IMG/VR virus record: IMGVR_UViG_3300050821_003066
Location: 1 to 44,154 of that record
From: a virus
Reading direction: 5' to 3' (one strand)
Length of the DNA: 44,154 nt
Of the stretch, positions 13,146 to 21,680 are shown in pieces. The translations under genes and the position numbers were made by a program. Below the pieces are notes generated by a model. That model made no database searches and was not told the DNA's origin. It saw only the letters and a program-made list of their open reading frames with translations. How positions within the stretch are numbered: position 1 is the stretch's first letter; every line of letters starts with the position of its first letter.

Positions 13146-13660
13146 TGATTGACATCTCCAAATCAGAAAGTATCCAAGGCTGGATGAGCCATGCTGAATT
13201 AACATGGCTCGCACAGCAAGCTTCCAACCACGACCTTATTATAGAGGTTGGTTCCTTTCTTGGGCGTAGTACACGCGCACTTGGAGATCATGCTAAAGGT
13301 AAGGTAATAGCTATTGATACATGGACTGGTCCTGTGGGAGCTAACGAACGGGAAGAACTCCCTTCCTTCTTTGGGCAGTTTCAAGATAACCTTTTTGATC
13401 TAATTGTAACTGAGAAGGTAATCCCCTACAAATCAACCGATGTCTTAGCTTTCCGCGAAGTTAACTTTGTGTTCATCGATGCAGATCACCAGTATGCAGG
13501 AGTTAAGAAAGATATTGAATACTGGCTGCCGAGGGTTGCTAAAGGCGGTATAATTTCTGGACACGATTATTCGTACCCAGATGTTCGTAGAGCAGTTAAT
13601 GAATCGCTGAAAGTTGTAATACAGCCTCTTGGAACCGACATCTGGTATTCTCATGTATAA
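13145..13660 (+). CDS. class I SAM methyltransferase (171 aa)
   Basis: Motif I LIIEVGSFLGRST (residues about 31-43), VIAIDTWTG (about 54-62), VFIDADHQY (about 109-117) and GGIISGHDY (about 133-141) define a Methyltransf_24-type fold, often acting on sugar or small-molecule hydroxyls. It is shorter than most stand-alone members. It is followed by two glycosyltransferase genes with overlapping ends, so the three probably act on the same glycan or modified base. The target is unknown. Confidence 0.75.
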   Translation: MIDISKSESIQGWMSHAELTWLAQQASNHDLIIEVGSFLGRSTRALGDHAKGKVIAIDTWTGPVGANEREELPSFFGQFQDNLFDLIVTEKVIPYKSTDVLAFREVNFVFIDADHQYAGVKKDIEYWLPRVAKGGIISGHDYSYPDVRRAVNESLKVVIQPLGTDIWYSHV

Positions 13661-14303
13661 CGCATCCGTCTTCTCCGTCTACATGTCGAACATTCCAGAT
13701 GAAGTCGTAGAAGCACAGAACACTGTTGTAAATAAGTTCTTACCACCAGATTGGGAGTTTCATCAGTATCTGCATTCTCCGAAAGAGTTTGAAGTAAAGC
13801 ATCATGCAGCTGCTATTGCGAGATGTATCAAAGAAGCTAAGCATGATGATATCATCCTACTTGATATCGATTGTGTACCCTTAACCTCAAATGCATTTCA
13901 TTTCCTTGTTTGGGGAGCACATAATGGGACACTCATAGGAGCTGTACAGAGAGCGGGTCACATCCAGAATGAAGAACATCTTTATGTTGGTCCTTTCTGC
14001 ATGGCATTTAGTAAGTGGCAGTATGAGCTTCTAGCTAGCCCTTCTTTCGATGAAACAGATAGAGGCGATTGCGGAGAAGAACTAACCTATCGCTGGCAAG
14101 AACGTAGAAAGAAAGTAAGATTTCTCTGGCCATCAGCTGTAGAGCAGCCGATGTGGAATCTTACTGACGGTAAAGTATTCGGTTACGGTACTACTTACGA
14201 GGATTTGTTCTATCATTCATTCTGTAGCAGAGAACAGCATACTCGTGAGAGATTTCTTAACAAGTGTGATAGTATTCTAAATTCTAAGGAGATAGTAGCA
14301 TGA
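13653..14303 (+). CDS. glycosyltransferase-like protein (216 aa)
   Basis: ILLDIDCVPL (residues about 66-75) is a DxD motif for binding a metal and nucleotide-sugar in GT-A enzymes; VGPFCMAFSK and GDCGEELTYR fit the acceptor side. The ATG at 13653 overlaps the methyltransferase stop and is preferred over a TTG at 13629. It overlaps the next glycosyltransferase gene by 4 bases. It likely transfers a sugar to a virion protein, a cell-surface glycan or DNA. Confidence 0.65.
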   Translation: MYNASVFSVYMSNIPDEVVEAQNTVVNKFLPPDWEFHQYLHSPKEFEVKHHAAAIARCIKEAKHDDIILLDIDCVPLTSNAFHFLVWGAHNGTLIGAVQRAGHIQNEEHLYVGPFCMAFSKWQYELLASPSFDETDRGDCGEELTYRWQERRKKVRFLWPSAVEQPMWNLTDGKVFGYGTTYEDLFYHSFCSREQHTRERFLNKCDSILNSKEIVA

Positions 14304-15958
14304 GCAAGCCCGATAGACCTGTCGCTATCGTTGTACTCGCGAAGTATATAGATGTTTACATTCCCTTCCTTTTATCACTTCGAAAGTTTGGTGTTAAGAA
14401 TACTGTTTACTGCGTTGTTGATGGGTCTAGTCCAGATCCGATGGAGAAGTGGCAAGGTTCTCTTGAACCATATGTCGTTACAATCAAAGGGCCTGAGAAG
14501 TTCTCGATGGCTGGAAACGGGAACTTAGGCTTGAAGGCAGTACCGAAAGATCACGATGTACTCTACGTAGGGGATGACATCAGATTCCTGCAGAAGAACA
14601 CTATCGAGGATCTTCAGAGGATTGCTTATGCGTATCCTCGGATTGGCATTCTTTCTCCTCGTATTGTTGGTCGAGGGAGTTATATGCTAGTTAATCCGTC
14701 ACTGGCTAATTCCCAAGTAGTAGACCCGGTTGAACCTATTGTTCCGATGCAGATGTGGTTCCCGTGTGTGTACATCAAGAGAGAACTTATCGATAAGATT
14801 GGCTTCCTGGATGAACAGTTTGATAGCTTTGGGTCCGATGATCTTGACTACTGCTTAAGAGCACGAATGGCTGATTATGAGCTCGCTGTAGCCGCTAAGG
14901 TAGTAGTACAGCATGAAGCTGGACCAAAAGGTGGTCCTACTACATTCGAGAAGAATATCGGCTTTGATGCGTTCCAGAGACAGCAGATTGCTTCATATGA
15001 GAAGTTAGCAGCAAAGTATAAGGTAGATGCTTATACACTTCAACGTATTGCTTCTACAGGGATTGTAACGGATATAAAGCCGAAAGATGAAAGTGTAAAA
15101 CGCCCTGCATATAGTCTTTCACCTACAGATAAGCAGAAGCAAGCGATGAAAGACTATCTTAGAACAAAGTCTATCTATATTGCTACTCCTGCTTATGGTG
15201 GAATGATGGCTGTTAACTACGTCAACTCATTGACGAGTTTAATGGCAATCTGTATTGATTGGGGAATCAAGTACCAAACTGCTTTCCTGTACAATGAGAG
15301 TCTAATCACTAGAGCACGGAATACGCTAGTGAGCAAATACTTAACTGAGTCAAGTGCTACAGACTTCTTCTTTATTGATGCAGATATAGGGTTTGATCCT
15401 AATGATCTACTTGCTCTCCTAACCCACGATGAAGAGATTATCTGTGCTCCTTGTGTTAGAAAGAATCTCCGCTTAGACAGGGTTCAGAAGGCAGTAAAGC
15501 AGCATCCAGAGAAGGATTACACAGTCGGTGAGATGCAATCCCTTCTCGGTGAGTACGTACTCAATTTCCCGCCTGATAATGCTCCTAAAGAGATTGCTTT
15601 AGATAAACTGCTAGAAGTACAGCATGGTGGGACAGGATTGATGCGGGTTAAGAGAGAAGCCTTCCTAAAGTTCTCTAACTTCCACACAGAGGGTCGATGG
15701 CATCTCCCGATGCGGGGAGAAATGGAAAATACTCCTGTATACATGTATTTCCAGTCAAAGATAGATCCTGAGTCAGGTAAGTTCAATGCAGGCGGTCTTC
15801 CCCATTATGTCTCCGAAGATTATGCATTCTGCCTGGATGCACGCGCTGCTGGGATGAAAGTATACATTGCTCCCTTCATGAAGACCACGCATCTTGGTAG
15901 CTACTTATTTGAAGGTGATATGCGGAGTGTGGCATTAGCAGGGGGCTCGCTTAGATGA
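14300..15958 (+). CDS. two-domain glycosyltransferase (552 aa)
   Basis: Residues about 5-255 resemble a GT2 enzyme, with VYCVVDGSSPD, a VLYVGDDI acidic motif (about 88-95), MWFPCVYIKRELIDKIGFLD and DDLDYCLRARM. Residues about 290-552 form a second GT-A domain with YIATPAYGGMM, FFFIDADIGFD (about 354-364) and a SEDYAFCLDARAAG acceptor-side motif. Fusing two transferases would let one protein add two sugars in sequence. It follows a GGAG site and overlaps both neighbours by 4 bases. It is not a beta-glucosyltransferase of the T4 kind by sequence. Confidence 0.75.
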   Translation: MSKPDRPVAIVVLAKYIDVYIPFLLSLRKFGVKNTVYCVVDGSSPDPMEKWQGSLEPYVVTIKGPEKFSMAGNGNLGLKAVPKDHDVLYVGDDIRFLQKNTIEDLQRIAYAYPRIGILSPRIVGRGSYMLVNPSLANSQVVDPVEPIVPMQMWFPCVYIKRELIDKIGFLDEQFDSFGSDDLDYCLRARMADYELAVAAKVVVQHEAGPKGGPTTFEKNIGFDAFQRQQIASYEKLAAKYKVDAYTLQRIASTGIVTDIKPKDESVKRPAYSLSPTDKQKQAMKDYLRTKSIYIATPAYGGMMAVNYVNSLTSLMAICIDWGIKYQTAFLYNESLITRARNTLVSKYLTESSATDFFFIDADIGFDPNDLLALLTHDEEIICAPCVRKNLRLDRVQKAVKQHPEKDYTVGEMQSLLGEYVLNFPPDNAPKEIALDKLLEVQHGGTGLMRVKREAFLKFSNFHTEGRWHLPMRGEMENTPVYMYFQSKIDPESGKFNAGGLPHYVSEDYAFCLDARAAGMKVYIAPFMKTTHLGSYLFEGDMRSVALAGGSLR

Positions 15959-16260
15959 CAGAAGAAGCCCTGAAACGCGCAGATTATTACTCGCCAATTA
16001 CTATCATTGCGTGGCTACTCTCTCTACCAGTACATCTGTTTGCTCGGATTGTAAAATCACTTAGAGTCTATAATCCGGAGAAGGATTTATGTCCTGCTTG
16101 TGGATTTAAAGGAGACTCGGGAACGGGTAGGAAGAGTTGTGTTGTTACATGTACCCAAACCACTGGACCTGAGAAAGTAGCTTTACAACATATCTGTCTT
16201 CGTTGTACAGCTCAGTTCTACACTCCAGTGCTTATTAAAGCAGATAAGTGGTTGAAATAA
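15955..16260 (+). CDS. membrane-associated zinc-ribbon protein (101 aa)
   Basis: Residues about 15-38 form a hydrophobic helix (ITIIAWLLSLPVHLFARIV). A zinc ribbon follows: DLCPACGFKGDSG with a later CVVTC and HICLRC pair. The stop overlaps the portal ATG by 1 base. The mix of membrane helix and zinc ribbon is unusual. It may tie the packaging or glycan machinery to the membrane, but no function is known. Confidence 0.6.
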   Translation: MTEEALKRADYYSPITIIAWLLSLPVHLFARIVKSLRVYNPEKDLCPACGFKGDSGTGRKSCVVTCTQTTGPEKVALQHICLRCTAQFYTPVLIKADKWLK

Positions 16261-17921
16261 TGGCTAAGTTTACAGGGGTTATCAGGCAGTTAGGACCGAT
16301 GGTAATAGCTCTTAACAACGCTAGAACTGCCCTGTATAAGCCGCCACAGACAACTATCAGCACTATCCCTGATGATGCTTATCCAAATCCTCTCCAGCCG
16401 ATAACTCCGATGGGTCCGCCGAAAGCGGAGCCGTTATCTTTCCCATTTAACTTTGGAGAGAACTTAAACATACAGGCACGGTATGATGCTGAGATAGGGA
16501 CAGAGGAACTCAGACGTCTATCACAGTATCCACTTGCCCGTGTCTGTATCGAGAATAATAAAGACATTCTTACCCGGATGCCTTGGCGTATTCAGCTCAC
16601 TCCCATTCAGGGAGAAACTACTAAAGATAGAGCAAAGAGGAGTTCCAAGGATCCTGTACTTAAGGCGCTGAATAGGTTCTTTGCGCGTCCCAACCCAGAA
16701 CAGGATTGGGAGCAATTCCTTCGTCCTATATTAGAAGATATGCTGGTACTTGATGCAGCCAGTATCTTCGTGACACGTGATGGGAAGAATAACATCACTG
16801 GACTACGTTGGGTAGAAGGTGCATCTATTACACGAAAGATCGATGAACATGGATGGACGCCTCAACCACCCAGTACCGCCTATCAACAGTTGTATGAAGG
16901 CTATCCTAGATTAGATTTCACAACAGACCAGCTGATCTATCGACCTCGAAACATCGTTCCCAGGAACACGATTTCATCTTATCTGTACGGTTACAGTCCT
17001 TGTGAGCAGATGGCCTATGAGATCAGGATTGGGATTGAACGTCTAAAGTTTGTATACAATTTCTACTCTGAGGGGACCATTCCCGGAGGGATCCTCTTCG
17101 CTCCCATTAACACACCGCCTGAGAAGATTAAGGAAGCTCAGCAGTGGTTAGACAGTGATCTAGCAGGGCAATTAGCTAAGAGACGCCGACTTCAGATTCT
17201 ACAGGGATTCCAACAAGAAGGAAAGACAGAACAGTTTACTTTCCCTAAAGAACCTGTACTAGCGGATTTGTTTGATGAAGTTCATATCCGTAAGATTTGC
17301 TTTGCCTTTGGTACTTCGCCTACTAGACTGATGCGGATGATTAATCGCAGCAGCAGCGAATCACAGCAACAGTCAGCTGAAGAAGAAGGTACGATGCCTT
17401 GGCTGAATTGGCTTAAGGCAGCTATGGATTTCATTATCCAAGTGAAGATGGGCCACGATGCATATGAATTTGCCTTTGATCCAGTTATCGAGTTGGATGC
17501 ATTGAAACAGGCTGAAGGTGATAAGATCGATATCTCCATCGGGTTAAAGACACGCAACCAAGTTCTTGAAGATCGCGGTATTGATCCGAGTGATGAGCCT
17601 GCTGCAGACGAACTTAGCGTTATCACAAGTTCAGGCGTTATCCCCCTTAACATGGCAGAGAAGCTTGCTACTATGGCCATTAGAAGTCAGGGCTCAGGCG
17701 GAGCTTCGGGGGGTGGGGCTAAGGTAAGGACTACAGCACAGGGAAAGGTTGGTGGATCGGATGGACGAACCTCTGACAACTATGCAAGCATCGATAAGGA
17801 TGCAGCAACGAATGGAAACGGAAATGGATATCACAAATCATCCGTCTGCACTAAGCATTATGGCTACCCAAGAGCATTCTGTGCCGATTGCATTGCCTCA
17901 ACAGAGGCAAGAGTAAAGTAA
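16260..17921 (+). CDS. portal protein
   Basis: This 553-residue protein shows portal signatures: PLARVCIENNKDILTRMPWR in the N-terminal third, LYGYSPCEQMAYEIRIGIER in the middle and FGTSPTRLMRM near residue 355, then the long helical crown region. It forms the dodecameric ring through which DNA enters. The ATG at 16260 (TAATG overlap) is preferred to a GTG at 16248. Near the end (residues about 530-546) it has a CTKHYGYPRAFCADC knuckle of type CxxH-x7-CxxC, not usual in portals and similar to one in the next protein. Confidence 0.9.
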   Translation: MAKFTGVIRQLGPMVIALNNARTALYKPPQTTISTIPDDAYPNPLQPITPMGPPKAEPLSFPFNFGENLNIQARYDAEIGTEELRRLSQYPLARVCIENNKDILTRMPWRIQLTPIQGETTKDRAKRSSKDPVLKALNRFFARPNPEQDWEQFLRPILEDMLVLDAASIFVTRDGKNNITGLRWVEGASITRKIDEHGWTPQPPSTAYQQLYEGYPRLDFTTDQLIYRPRNIVPRNTISSYLYGYSPCEQMAYEIRIGIERLKFVYNFYSEGTIPGGILFAPINTPPEKIKEAQQWLDSDLAGQLAKRRRLQILQGFQQEGKTEQFTFPKEPVLADLFDEVHIRKICFAFGTSPTRLMRMINRSSSESQQQSAEEEGTMPWLNWLKAAMDFIIQVKMGHDAYEFAFDPVIELDALKQAEGDKIDISIGLKTRNQVLEDRGIDPSDEPAADELSVITSSGVIPLNMAEKLATMAIRSQGSGGASGGGAKVRTTAQGKVGGSDGRTSDNYASIDKDAATNGNGNGYHKSSVCTKHYGYPRAFCADCIASTEARVK

Positions 17922-18805
17922 TGGAAATAGTGCTAACAAGTACCCACTGCTCTAATCACTTATATAGGATGGCGGGCTGTAGTGACTGTGACCTCCTAAA
18001 GATTAGAGTTAAGCATGGTATTCATCATCTTCAGATTGATCATGGTACTCCAAGTCCGAAACTCCAGTTAGTTCGTCAGCAATTGCAGGCTGTATTAAGT
18101 AGCTTCCTTAGAAAGGCTGCGAAGAAGGCGGCTAGTGCAGCTGAACAGAAAGCAGCAGAAGTTATCAAGGCTGATGAAGACGAATTGATGCAGATCCTTT
18201 ACGCCGCCAACGGTGCTGTTGATTGGGAAGAGATTGTTGATAGTACAACTAGCGAACTAAAGACTGCATATGAAGATGGCGGTAAGGATGGTATCGCACA
18301 ATTAGCTATCAGCCATAATCTAGTCCCTGATATGACAGATAAAGTAGTAAGCAGTGCTGAACAGTACGCAAAGAAACGTGCAGCTGAAATGGTAGGCAAG
18401 AAGTTCATTGATGGTGAGTTAATCGGTGATTCTAATGCCGAATGGGTAATTGCTGAGACAACAAGGGACGATCTAAAAGATATTATCGAGATGGCTGTTA
18501 CGCAGAAAATGTCGTCTCAGGAATTGGCAACTGCTATCCAAGAAGCAGGTACATTTAGCGAAGCAAGAGCTGAACTAATCGCAAAGACAGAAATCGCGCT
18601 TGCTCAGGTTCAAGGTAATCTCGATGTATGGAAACTTACAGGTTTTGTTAAGACAGTAAGCATCCTGCTTAGTGCAGATCACGATATAGTCGACGAATGC
18701 GACGATGCTGCAGCAGGTGGGCCTTACCCAATTGATGATATGCCTTTTGTTCCACGACATCCTAGATGTAAATGTGTAATCATAGCTACAGAGATTTCTG
18801 AATAG
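17921..18805 (+). CDS. minor head protein (SPP1 gp7 / Mu F-like)
   Basis: The start at 17921 overlaps the portal stop by 1 base. Residues about 10-23 carry HCSNHLYRMAGCSDC, a CxxH-x6-CxxC knuckle echoing the portal's C-terminal one. A long helical body follows, then the C-terminal VDECDDAAAGG and PRHPRCKC motifs typical of phage head morphogenesis proteins (metal- or zinc-binding). It likely sits inside the head at the portal and may be ejected with DNA or help assembly. Confidence 0.85.
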   Translation: MEIVLTSTHCSNHLYRMAGCSDCDLLKIRVKHGIHHLQIDHGTPSPKLQLVRQQLQAVLSSFLRKAAKKAASAAEQKAAEVIKADEDELMQILYAANGAVDWEEIVDSTTSELKTAYEDGGKDGIAQLAISHNLVPDMTDKVVSSAEQYAKKRAAEMVGKKFIDGELIGDSNAEWVIAETTRDDLKDIIEMAVTQKMSSQELATAIQEAGTFSEARAELIAKTEIALAQVQGNLDVWKLTGFVKTVSILLSADHDIVDECDDAAAGGPYPIDDMPFVPRHPRCKCVIIATEISE

Positions 18806-18814
18806 GAGGAATTT

Positions 18815-19060
18815 ATGTCAGTGAGTTATTCGGGAACTAACAACTACGGTCCTTCTAATCCTAACGTAACTTATCGAGTTGTAGGTGATAACAGTGATCC
18901 TGATCCTACTGGAAGCCTCGTATCTGCTGATAACACCAATAAGAATACAGGACGATCACAACTAGCAGTGCAGTCATACATGACGGTTGATCAGCACTGG
19001 GGAGGAACACCTCCAGCTAAGACTTCACATACTGCAACCGGATCTAACGACGTCTGGTAA
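18815..19060 (+). CDS. small virion-like protein with KNTGR motif (81 aa)
   Basis: An AGGAGG site supports the ATG at 18815. This 81-residue protein has no clear helices; it is rich in N, T, S and G. Residues about 41-50 read NTNKNTGRSQ, a motif repeated near the C termini of the next two proteins. Possibly a head decoration or stopper-type protein; this is inferred from place and composition. Confidence 0.6.
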   Translation: MSVSYSGTNNYGPSNPNVTYRVVGDNSDPDPTGSLVSADNTNKNTGRSQLAVQSYMTVDQHWGGTPPAKTSHTATGSNDVW

Positions 19061-19068
19061 GGGGGATT

Positions 19069-19227
19069 ATGTCAGTTTCAGTGAATGCTACAACTTGCGC
19101 CCTAGCAACTACAATCAATAAGGCAACTCCTGGAGTTGTAATAGCACCTGTACATACTCCTCCAGTAACCCCGATAACGACAGCGCATCCTGATTTTACA
19201 GTCAAGAATACGGGAAGGACTAAATAA
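19069..19227 (+). CDS. small protein with KNTGR end (52 aa)
   Basis: The 52-residue frame starts MSVSVNATTC, has a GGGGG site, and ends TVKNTGRTK. It shares both an MSVS start and the KNTGR motif with the previous protein, suggesting a duplication that was later shortened. Its stop overlaps the next ATG by 1 base. Confidence 0.6.
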   Translation: MSVSVNATTCALATTINKATPGVVIAPVHTPPVTPITTAHPDFTVKNTGRTK

Positions 19228-19832
19228 TGCCTACAGTATCAGTTATGGCGGCTACAATTGAATTAGGTGATGCAATACCTAATACTGCAACTCCTCCCGC
19301 TGCGCCTACAAATGCTCCCATAGTAACTCTTGTTCATTCAGGGTCGCAAGCCACACGTTTTGAGCGTGTGATGATAACTTATAGTAATGCTTCCGGAGAA
19401 TCACTTCCTTCTCCTGAAGTGAAGATTCAGGTGCCAGCTAATAATGTTGTCGCTGTATATCCGCAGCCACTGCATGGAAAGATTGCTCCCGGACAGGCAA
19501 CCGGATGGAATTGCTATATCACAACTGGTGCTGCGAATACAGAGACAAAGCAGAATACTAGCCTTCTTGTTATTCCTGAGGTTATTGGTAGTATCAATGA
19601 AGCCGTAATTATTGGTCAGGCTTTCCAGGAGCCTGCTACTGGTTTGATTGGTGGTTCTGCTCTACCGACCACAGCGACAATTCTTGCAGGACTTGTTAGC
19701 GGTACCACCAATCTAGTCAATACTCCTCCGGGAACAGGTAGCCTCACAGTTGCTGACAACACGAATAAGAATACAGGTAGAACGCAGATGGCTGCTCAAG
19801 CTGCGTATGCGAAGTTTTCAGGAATTTCTTAA
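19227..19832 (+). CDS. virion-like protein with KNTGR end (201 aa)
   Basis: The 201 residues are beta-rich, with a fibronectin-like middle (RFERVMITYSNASGESLPSP, then TGWNCYITTG) and a C-terminal ADNTNKNTGRTQMAAQ. This is nearly the same ADNTNKNTGR string as in the 81-residue protein. It lies directly before the protease gene, consistent with a structural role in the head or its decoration. Confidence 0.6.
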   Translation: MPTVSVMAATIELGDAIPNTATPPAAPTNAPIVTLVHSGSQATRFERVMITYSNASGESLPSPEVKIQVPANNVVAVYPQPLHGKIAPGQATGWNCYITTGAANTETKQNTSLLVIPEVIGSINEAVIIGQAFQEPATGLIGGSALPTTATILAGLVSGTTNLVNTPPGTGSLTVADNTNKNTGRTQMAAQAAYAKFSGIS

Positions 19833-19844
19833 TTGGAGGATCCT

Positions 19845-21581
19845 ATGCAAGAAGTTAGAAAAGAAGGCGGAGATCCCGGAGCTCTTCATATCTTCATGCC
19901 ACTTGTCAAGGTGGATGTTGCTAAGAGAGAAGTCTGGGGTGTAGTCACGGCTGAAGTTCCTGATAAAGAGGATGAAGTTTGTGACTACGATACAACTGTT
20001 CCTTATTATAAGGCATTAGTTGATGAGATGTCTAAAGCAACAGATGGAGTTAACATCTTTCCTCTGCGAGAGATGCATGGATTATCTGCTGCTGGTAAAG
20101 GTATCTCAATTGAATTTCGTGAAGGCACTAAAGAAGTTTTCATGGGATTTAAAGTAGTGGATGACGCTGCTTGGAAGAAAGTTGAAGAGTGCGTCTATAC
20201 AGGCTTCTCGCAAGGGGGACGATACATCAAGAAGTGGCAGGATGGTGCGTATGTCAAGTATACGGCTAAACCATCAGAAGTAAGTCTTGTTGATCTTCCC
20301 TGCCTAACACGCGCTCACTTTGATTATGTTAAAGCTGATGGGACGGTTGAAAAGCGTGCCTTTAAGAAAGAGGCAGAGATTCCAACAGCTGTCGGTGCTC
20401 TTCCTGCTACGCCGACGCCAGTAAATCCAGTGGCTCCTGTTGATCTGTCTCTTGTAGCAGCAAAAGAGACTGTAACAATTCCTTCTGAAGAAGAGAAGGT
20501 TGCTATAGAAGCAGGGAAAGCTGAAAAAGCGAAATATATAACAGATAACCAAGATCGAGTAGGCAAGTCGATTAAGGAAGTATTAGTAGATGTAATCAAT
20601 GATCGTGCATTCGGCCAACTTGATAAAGGGATGTATTCAGTTAGTTGCTTCGCAGAAATCATTGAGCAGTTAAAGTATTTATGGCTTTCACTTGAATATG
20701 AACGTGAAGTAGAAGGAGATGAAAGTCCTGCTACTGACGATGTAAAAGAGATCTTTAGCAACTTGCTAGCAGCATTTCTTAGTTACGCAGAAGAACAAGT
20801 AGAAGAATTAACCGCCAACGCGGCGGCATTTGAAGGAGGACTAGCTATGGCCACAGAAGCCGCTGATCTTGAAAAGGCGGCAAGAATTTCAATGTCTTCT
20901 CATTTCAAGAAAGCTGCTAGTCACCACGAACACATAGCAGCTACACACGAGAAGATGACAAAAGCACATGATGGAGCAGCTGCTCATCATGAAGAGATGA
21001 TGAGAGAGTGCATGAAGGCTGATAGCAGTGGTGCTAGTCACCACAAGATTAAAGCCTCTTTTCATAAGTCAATGGCTAACCATCATGTAGCGTTGACTAA
21101 ACGCCATAATGCTCATGCGGAACATCTTCACAAGATGGCTGCTTCATGCGCAGCAGAAGATGCAACAAAGGTACTTAAACTAGCTACTATCGAAGAAGGA
21201 GAACTTATGGAAACTGTAGACAAGACCATCGCTGTGGTTCCGCCAGTTGTTAATGTTGCTTCTGCTGCTATTGTCAATGAAGATTTTGGTAAGTTGGCAG
21301 CCGCGCAGACTGAGACTAACAACCTGCTTAAAGCATTAATTGAAAAGATGTCAGCTCCAGCACCAGTAGTGGCACCTGAGGTTAATGTTGCTGCTGTTGC
21401 AGTTGACAACAAGGGAGTTGAAGCCGCAAAGCGTGCTGCTGAGATTCTAACTAACTCTGGACCGATTGCCCGGTCCTTTCCGGTACCGCGAACTGGCGAT
21501 ATGACAAAAGCTGGCGGCATTGACAAGGATTCAGTTCCTCCGCAATTCGCCCACCTTGTTGGCATTGAACACGTAGAGTAA
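19845..21581 (+). CDS. prohead protease fused to scaffold, with His-rich segment
   Basis: Starting at the ATG at 19845 (GGAGG just upstream; not the TTG at 19833), residues about 1-160 resemble XkdF/HK97-type prohead proteases, with REMHG (likely catalytic H78) and EVSLVDLPC (likely S147). The remainder is helical and would be the scaffold. Residues about 350-432 contain many HH pairs (SHHEHIAATHEKM, AHHEEMM, NHHVALTKRHNAH), unusual for a scaffold. The protease trims head proteins during maturation. Near the end are P/A/V-rich linkers and a conserved-looking PPQFAHLVG tail. Confidence 0.8.
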   Translation: MQEVRKEGGDPGALHIFMPLVKVDVAKREVWGVVTAEVPDKEDEVCDYDTTVPYYKALVDEMSKATDGVNIFPLREMHGLSAAGKGISIEFREGTKEVFMGFKVVDDAAWKKVEECVYTGFSQGGRYIKKWQDGAYVKYTAKPSEVSLVDLPCLTRAHFDYVKADGTVEKRAFKKEAEIPTAVGALPATPTPVNPVAPVDLSLVAAKETVTIPSEEEKVAIEAGKAEKAKYITDNQDRVGKSIKEVLVDVINDRAFGQLDKGMYSVSCFAEIIEQLKYLWLSLEYEREVEGDESPATDDVKEIFSNLLAAFLSYAEEQVEELTANAAAFEGGLAMATEAADLEKAARISMSSHFKKAASHHEHIAATHEKMTKAHDGAAAHHEEMMRECMKADSSGASHHKIKASFHKSMANHHVALTKRHNAHAEHLHKMAASCAAEDATKVLKLATIEEGELMETVDKTIAVVPPVVNVASAAIVNEDFGKLAAAQTETNNLLKALIEKMSAPAPVVAPEVNVAAVAVDNKGVEAAKRAAEILTNSGPIARSFPVPRTGDMTKAGGIDKDSVPPQFAHLVGIEHVE

Positions 21582-21614
21582 GACGACCCTAAGGACCTAC
21601 TAATTTCTTTACCA

Positions 21615-21633
21615 ATCGCTTCCTGTCAGCGAT
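21615..21633 (+). promoter_or_regulatory. TCCTGTC-loop hairpin before major capsid gene
   Basis: ATCGCT and AGCGAT (6 bp) close the 7-base loop TCCTGTC. The loop could pair with ACAGGA (21666-21671), part of the capsid gene's ribosome site. A hairpin with the same loop precedes the tail tube gene. Confidence 0.65.
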
Positions 21634-21680
21634 GAGGAAAAGGAAATAGAAAACTTCATCACGAAACAGGAGAATAAAGT

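Noticed and set aside
19833-19845. TTG start for the prohead protease gene
   Set aside because: The TTG lies within the GGAGG ribosome site region of the ATG at 19845.
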